Assembly (NCBI GenBank): GCA_031291645.1 | Contig: JARLIQ010000007.1 | Span: forward strand, 1-64,000 | DNA from: Caulobacteraceae bacterium | Lineage (GTDB): Bacteria; Pseudomonadota; Alphaproteobacteria; Caulobacterales; Caulobacteraceae | Direction: 5' to 3' | Length of the DNA: 64,000 nucleotides | Part shown: in pieces, positions 60,196 to 64,000 of the stretch | Layout: each line of letters begins with the position of its first letter | Numbering within the stretch: the first letter of the stretch is position 1 | Made by a program: the position numbers and the translations under genes | Notes under the pieces: generated by a model | The model's input: only the letters and a program-made list of their open reading frames with translations | The model's database searches: none | Told to the model about the DNA's origin: nothing

Positions 60196-61287
60196 TCAGA
60201 CCTGGGCCGGGCGGCGGCGCAGGCGGGCCAGGCGCCGCAGCCGGCGCCAGAAGCGGGTCTTCTCGGGCTCGGGATAGGGCTGCAGGTTGCGCACGAACTC
60301 TTCCGAGGAGGCGCGCCAGGAGAAGCGTTCGGCGAAGCGCCGCACCTCGGCCCGGTCGAGGTTGAGGCAGTCGAGGCAGGCCTCGCGCAGTCCCTCGGTC
60401 AGGGTTTCGGCCAGCGCGCCCGCGCCCGAGTTGGGGATGATGTCCACCGGCCCGGCCGCCGGATAGGCCGCCACCGGCGTGCCCGAGGCCATGGCTTCCA
60501 GGATCACCAGGCCGAAGGTGTCGGTCAGCGAGGGGAAGACGAAGACGTCCGCCCCGGCGAAATGGGCGGCCAGCTCGTCGCCGAAGCGCGCGCCCCGGAA
60601 CTGCACCTCGGGATGCTTGACGGCCAGCTCCTCGCGCTGGGGGCCGTCGCCGACCACCACCTTGGTGCCCGGCAGGTCCAGCGCCAGGAAGGCCTCGATG
60701 TTCTTCTCGACGGCGACGCGCCCGACGTTCAGCCAGATCGGCCGGGCCAGGCCCTCGTAGACGTCGGGGACCGCCCTGGACGGGTGGAACATCTCGGTGT
60801 CGACGCCCCGCGACCAGGGCGAGATGTTGCGGAAGCCGTGCTTGGCCAGCTCGTCGCGCATGGTGGGGGTGGCCACCATCACCCGGCCCGACGGGCCGTG
60901 GAACCACCGCATGTAGGCGTAACCGGCCGACAGCGGCAGCGGCAGGCGCGCGGAGACGTATTCCGGGAACTTGGTGTGGTAGCTGGTGGTGAAGGGCAGC
61001 TTCCAGTCCACGCAGATTCGCCGCGCGGCCAGGCCGATCGGCCCCTCGGTGGCGATGTGGATCGCCTCGGGCTCGAACGACTTGAAGCGTTCCTGCACCG
61101 GCTCGTAGGCCCCGACCGCCAGCTTGATCTCGGGGTAGGTCGGCAGGGGGAAGGTCTTGAACTGGTCCGGCGAGACCACCTCGACCTGGTGGCCCATGGC
61201 GCGGCATTCGGCGACCGTTCGCGTAAGGGTGCGGACGACGCCGTTGACCTGAGGCTCCCAGGCGTCGGTGGCCAGAAGGATACGCAT
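60196..61287 (-). CDS. glycosyltransferase, GT4 family (lipid glycosyltransferase candidate)
   Basis: A 363-residue glycosyltransferase with two Rossmann halves. MRILLATDAWEPQVNGVVRT at the start, FDLV-like segments replaced by EAIHIATEGPIGLAARRICV, and PIWLNVGRVAVEKNIEAFLA, VVGDGPQREELAVKH and PSLTDTFGLVILEAMASGTP are the GT4 signature. Its ATG shares one base with the stop of the PlcP-like gene (TGATG). In rhizobia and marine alphaproteobacteria such a pair (plcP-agt) replaces phospholipids with glycolipids under phosphate limitation, and the adjacent phnCDE genes fit this. The lipid acceptor is inferred. Confidence 0.85.
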   Translation of the reverse strand: MRILLATDAWEPQVNGVVRTLTRTVAECRAMGHQVEVVSPDQFKTFPLPTYPEIKLAVGAYEPVQERFKSFEPEAIHIATEGPIGLAARRICVDWKLPFTTSYHTKFPEYVSARLPLPLSAGYAYMRWFHGPSGRVMVATPTMRDELAKHGFRNISPWSRGVDTEMFHPSRAVPDVYEGLARPIWLNVGRVAVEKNIEAFLALDLPGTKVVVGDGPQREELAVKHPEVQFRGARFGDELAAHFAGADVFVFPSLTDTFGLVILEAMASGTPVAAYPAAGPVDIIPNSGAGALAETLTEGLREACLDCLNLDRAEVRRFAERFSWRASSEEFVRNLQPYPEPEKTRFWRRLRRLARLRRRPAQV

Positions 61288-62105
61288 CAGGCCGCGGCCG
61301 GCTCCTCGGCTTTGGCCGGTAGGCGGCGCAGGCGGTCGATCACCGACCAGGAGCGCATCTTGGCCCACTCGAGGATCTCGAGCCGGCCGTCGAAATGCTC
61401 CACCAGGGCGGTGCAGCTCTCGACCCAGTCACCATCGTTGACATAGGCCACGCCGTCGATGTCCCGCATCTCCGCCTTGTGGATGTGGCCGCAGATTACC
61501 CCGTCGACGCCCCGCCGACGGGCCTCCTCGGCCACGGCGGCCTCGAAGTTCTCTATGAACTGCAGCGCGTTCTTCACCTTGACCTTCAGATAGGCCGAGA
61601 GGCTCCAATAGCCAAAACCGAGCCGGCGCCGGATGCGGTTGAACACCGTGTTCAGCGCCAGCACGAATCTATAAGCCCAATCCCCCAGGAAGGCGAGCCA
61701 GCGAGCGTGGCGGGTGACGCCGTCGAACTCGTCGCCGTGCAGCACCAGGTAGCGCTTGCCGTCGGCGGTCTCGTGGATGGCGTCGCGGGCCACCACCACG
61801 CCGCCGAAGTGCACCCCGCAGTAGTCGCGGGCCATGTCGTCGTGGTTGCCGGGCACATAGATGACCTGGCAGCCCTTGCGCGCCATGCGCAGGATCTTCT
61901 GCACCACGTCGTTGTGGCTCTGGGGCCACCACCAGCCGCCCTTCAGCTTCCAGCCGTCGATGATGTCGCCGACCAGATAGAGGGTCTCGCATTCCATCTC
62001 GCGGATGAAATCGAGCAGGAGTTCGGCCTGGCAGCCGCGCGTGCCCAGATGGATGTCCGACAGGAAGACGGTGCGGAATCGCAGGGCGGGGATATCGGCG
62101 CTCAT
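61287..62105 (-). CDS. plcP: metallophosphoesterase, PlcP-like/UDP-2,3-diacylglucosamine-diphosphatase family
   Basis: A 272-residue dinuclear metallophosphoesterase. The metal motifs are in order TVFLSDIHLGTRGCQAELLL, LVGDIIDGW, YVPGNHDDMARDYCGVHF, LVLHGDEFDGVT and ICGHIHKAEMRDIDG. The family covers both LpxH-type enzymes and PlcP, which splits phosphatidylcholine and other phospholipids to diacylglycerol in phosphate-starved alphaproteobacteria. The downstream glycosyltransferase with TGATG coupling favours PlcP; an LpxH would normally lie in a lipid A cluster. No signal peptide is seen. The choice between the two functions is an inference. Confidence 0.8.
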   Translation of the reverse strand: MSADIPALRFRTVFLSDIHLGTRGCQAELLLDFIREMECETLYLVGDIIDGWKLKGGWWWPQSHNDVVQKILRMARKGCQVIYVPGNHDDMARDYCGVHFGGVVVARDAIHETADGKRYLVLHGDEFDGVTRHARWLAFLGDWAYRFVLALNTVFNRIRRRLGFGYWSLSAYLKVKVKNALQFIENFEAAVAEEARRRGVDGVICGHIHKAEMRDIDGVAYVNDGDWVESCTALVEHFDGRLEILEWAKMRSWSVIDRLRRLPAKAEEPAAA

Positions 62106-62267
62106 CGGCGTCGAACCTCGAGGGGGTCACGGCCTGCCCAAACTGGCGGCGTCCCGCGCCGGATATGCTGATTGCATGTCGCTTTTGTGAAACACTGGGG
62201 TGGCGCCCTTTCGCAGCGGCGTCCGAGGCTTTACCTAGAGCCGCTTTCAGGCGAACCCGCCAGGCCC

Positions 62268-62921
62268 ATGAGCGACGCCCCCGCCCCGATCTCCGCCCGC
62301 GACACGCCCAAGTCCGTCCGCACCCGCAAGCGGATACTGGACTGCGCCATGCGTCTGTTCGTCGAGATCGGCTACGGCGAGGCGACCAACGCCCGGATCG
62401 CCGAGGAGGCGCGCTTGACGCGCGGCGCCATGCTCTACCACTTCCCGACCCGCGAGGCCCTGGTCGAGGCGGCCGCCGAGCACATCCACGCGGCGCGCTC
62501 GAAGCTGATGGCCGAGGCCTCGGCCAAGGCGCCCGCGGGCGCGGACCGGGCCGAACATGCGATCGACGTCTACTGGGCCATGCTGAACACCCCGCCGTTC
62601 GTCGCCTTCGCCGAACTGGAGGCGGTGGCCCGCACCGATCCGGCGGTCGCCGAGCGCCTGGCGCCCTACCGCGAGGCCTTCGACCGCGCCCAGGTCGGCG
62701 AGCAGCTTCTCGGCCTGTTTTCGGCCGGGGTGGGCCCCCGCTTCCAGGCCAGCCGCGACCTCGCGCGCTTCATGCTCGAGGGCCTGTCCCGGGCGACCCT
62801 GACCTACGACGCGGAGGGGCGGGTCCAGCGGCTTCTGGCGGTCATCAAGCGGGCGACCCACATGCTGAACCGCAAGGGTTCGGTCCAGGACCTCTGGCCG
62901 GAGGAGCCGCCGACGCGCTAA
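62268..62921 (+). CDS. TetR/AcrR family transcriptional regulator
   Basis: A 217-residue repressor. The helix-turn-helix spans about residues 18-62, with LFVEIGYGEATNARIAEEAR and LTRGAMLYHFPTREALVEAA. The C-terminal part (70-210) is a ligand domain without clear subfamily motifs. The start at 62268 was chosen because it begins a short disordered tail (SDAPAPISARDTPKSVRTRK); longer in-frame readings cover intergenic sequence. It is divergent from plcP and upstream of a DUF1330 gene by 28 bases, which it may coexpress. Ligand unknown. Confidence 0.88.
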   Translation: MSDAPAPISARDTPKSVRTRKRILDCAMRLFVEIGYGEATNARIAEEARLTRGAMLYHFPTREALVEAAAEHIHAARSKLMAEASAKAPAGADRAEHAIDVYWAMLNTPPFVAFAELEAVARTDPAVAERLAPYREAFDRAQVGEQLLGLFSAGVGPRFQASRDLARFMLEGLSRATLTYDAEGRVQRLLAVIKRATHMLNRKGSVQDLWPEEPPTR

Positions 62922-62949
62922 GGGTCGAAGAAAATCCGAGGAGCGCGCC

Positions 62950-63384
62950 ATGACCGGTTCGGTCGACCCCCTTCGCGAGCAGTTCGACGCCTTCAAGGCG
63001 CTGCCGCGCGACACCCCGATCCAGATGCTGAACCTGATCCGGCTCAAGCCCCTGGCCGACTATCCCGAGGGCCACCCCGACCACGGCAAGGGGCTCAGCG
63101 GCCTGGACGCCTATCGCGCCTACGGCCGCACCACCGCGCACATCTTCGCCCGGGTGGGCGGCCGGCAGGTCTGGGTCGGGCGGCCCGAGGGGGTGGTCAC
63201 CGGCCCCGCCGACGAGCGCTGGGACCTGGCCTTCATCGCCGAATATCCGCACGCCGGCGCCTTCCTGGCGATGGTCACCGACCCGGAGTACCGCGCGCTG
63301 GTCCAGCACCGCAGCGCGGCGGTCGAGGACTCGCGGCTGATCCGCTTCGCGCCGGTCACGCCCGGCGAGGGCTTCGGGGAGTAG
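62950..63384 (+). CDS. DUF1330 domain protein
   Basis: A 144-residue dimeric alpha-beta barrel protein. DTPIQMLNLIRLKPLADYPE, then GLDAYRAYGRTTAHIFARVG and RWDLAFIAEYPHAGAFLAMV are the DUF1330 pattern. Such proteins resemble ABM/EthD domains and have no established reaction. It lies 28 bases downstream of a TetR gene on the same strand, so they probably share a transcript. It ends 37 bases before the convergent infB gene, with a hairpin between. Confidence 0.85.
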   Translation: MTGSVDPLREQFDAFKALPRDTPIQMLNLIRLKPLADYPEGHPDHGKGLSGLDAYRAYGRTTAHIFARVGGRQVWVGRPEGVVTGPADERWDLAFIAEYPHAGAFLAMVTDPEYRALVQHRSAAVEDSRLIRFAPVTPGEGFGE

Positions 63385-63391
63385 CGGCTCG

Positions 63392-63412
63392 CCCCTCCCA
63401 CGTGGGGAGGGG
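63392..63412. terminator. hairpin between convergent DUF1330 and infB genes
   Basis: CCCCTCCC (63392-63399) and GGGAGGGG (63405-63412) form an 8-base stem around ACGTG. It lies between two convergent stop codons and could terminate both transcripts. It has no T-run; I recall similar CCCCTCCCACGTGGGGAGGGG sequences as frequent in related genomes. Confidence 0.55.
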
Positions 63413-63421
63413 ACGCTGCGG

Positions 63422-64000
63422 CTACAGGCTCCGCTTGACCTCTTCGACGGTGAAGCACTCGATCACGTCGCCGACCTTGATGTCCTGGAAGTTGGCGAAG
63501 GCCATGCCGCACTCCTGGCCGGACTGGACCTCGTTGACCTCGTCCTTGAAGCGCTTGAGCGTCTGCAGGGTGCCCATTTCCTGGATCACCACGTCGTTGC
63601 GGATCGTCCGAATCTTGGCGCCCTTGCGGACCACGCCGTCGGTGACGCGGCAGCCGGCGACCCGGCCGATCTTGGTGATGTCGAACACCTGCAGCACCTC
63701 GGCGTTGCCGAGCATGGTTTCGCGCTGGATCGGCGCCAGCATGCCCGAGAGCACGCCTTTGATGTCGTCCAGCAGGTCGTAGATGATCGCGTAGTAGCGG
63801 ATCTCCACCCCCTCGCGCTCGGCGAGGTCGCGGGCCTGCCGCGAGGCGCGGACGTTGAAGCCGAGCACCGGCGAGCCGGAACTCTTGGCCAGCATCACGT
63901 CGCTCTCGTTGATCGCGCCGGCGCCCGACAGGATGATCCGCGCGCGGACCTCGTCGGTCGACAGCCGTTCCAGCGAGGTGACGATGGCCTCGGCCGAGCC
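63422..64000 (-). CDS. infB: translation initiation factor IF-2, C-terminal part, truncated by the window edge
   Basis: The visible 192 codons encode the C-terminal domains of IF-2, which delivers fMet-tRNA to the ribosome. The sequence runs off the end of the window in frame; the visible part begins [13 protein letters not shown] and contains [20 protein letters not shown] and [20 protein letters not shown]. The domain IV part has [20 protein letters not shown] and [20 protein letters not shown], ending [17 protein letters not shown]. The G-domain and the true start lie outside. The assignment is secure. Confidence 0.96.
   Translation of the reverse strand, partial: GSAEAIVTSLERLSTDEVRARIILSGAGAINESDVMLAKSSGSPVLGFNVRASRQARDLAEREGVEIRYYAIIYDLLDDIKGVLSGMLAPIQRETMLGNAEVLQVFDITKIGRVAGCRVTDGVVRKGAKIRTIRNDVVIQEMGTLQTLKRFKDEVNEVQSGQECGMAFANFQDIKVGDVIECFTVEEVKRSL

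Noticed and set aside
62106..62267. Possible Pho box between plcP and the TetR gene
   Set aside because: Only loose TGTC-like fragments are present; spacing and symmetry do not match two direct CTGTCAT repeats.
1..64000. CRISPR array, IS element, prophage or integrase
   Set aside because: No direct-repeat array, transposase, recombinase or phage structural gene was seen anywhere in the window.

Overview
The window is GC-rich chromosomal DNA (about 70% G+C by eye) from an alphaproteobacterium, most likely a member of the Caulobacteraceae such as Caulobacter or Phenylobacterium. The strongest marker is chpT, the histidine phosphotransferase of the CckA-ChpT-CtrA cell-cycle relay. It sits beside a cheY and a cheR gene. 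Other support comes from a fabA-fabB-fabI operon, EcfG/SigT-type stress promoters (GGAAC-N16-CGTT) and the alphaproteobacterial palindromic repeats with an ACCGGTTCCACTT-like core. I see no phage, IS element, CRISPR array, tRNA or rRNA. Nearly every base is coding, with many 1-4 base start/stop overlaps.

Layout. 1-4.8 kb: leucine synthesis (leuC, leuD, leuB) interleaved with three unrelated small genes. 4.9-10.1 kb: a TetR regulator, a paired repeat, fabI-fabB-fabA and an SH3 secreted protein on the minus strand, and a 2-hydroxyacid dehydrogenase. 10.1-13.3 kb: an accessory stretch with two small uncharacterised genes behind EcfG-like promoters, a P-loop kinase-like protein and a double hairpin, then an SDR divergent from an MmyB-type regulator. 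14.2-19.9 kb: moeB, hslVU, cheR-cheY-chpT and cysQ. 20-23.7 kb: an MHS-type transporter with a large inserted domain, a fumarylpyruvate-hydrolase-like gene, a maleylacetoacetate-isomerase-like gene and a beta-carbonic anhydrase. 23.7-30.8 kb: an alpha-2-macroglobulin and PBP1C pair. 30.9-33.3 kb: a cobalamin riboswitch followed by a BtuB-type receptor.

33.3-45.7 kb is a molybdenum region. It holds XdhC, the cofactor operon moaA-moaD-moaE-moaB-moaC-moeA, MocA, an IorAB-type molybdenum hydroxylase, a truncated siroheme-synthase-like protein and an isolated ModB permease. The genes together can build the pterin, insert Mo, add CMP and load the enzyme, although modA and modC are not in view. 45.7-53.1 kb carries a GAF-PAS-HWE kinase-receiver hybrid divergent from a stress-promoter-driven membrane-protein pair, a hydrolase, a thioesterase, a Zur-like regulator and an M61 peptidase. 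53.4-57.4 kb has a globin-coupled chemoreceptor and a polyamine pair (a deoxyhypusine-synthase-like aminobutyltransferase and an ornithine decarboxylase-type enzyme). 57.6-62.1 kb joins phnCDE uptake genes to a PlcP-like phosphoesterase and a glycosyltransferase, which reads as a phosphorus-economy cluster. The window closes with TetR, DUF1330 and the 3' part of infB.

The observations I rate highest are the repeated two-module palindromic element (three complete copies, whose TAG ends serve as gene stop codons), the EcfG-type promoters on small uncharacterised genes, the phosphorus-economy cluster, the polyamine pair, and the truncated CysG-like gene fused translationally to an orphan modB. 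All functions are assigned by reading sequence motifs; no database search was run.
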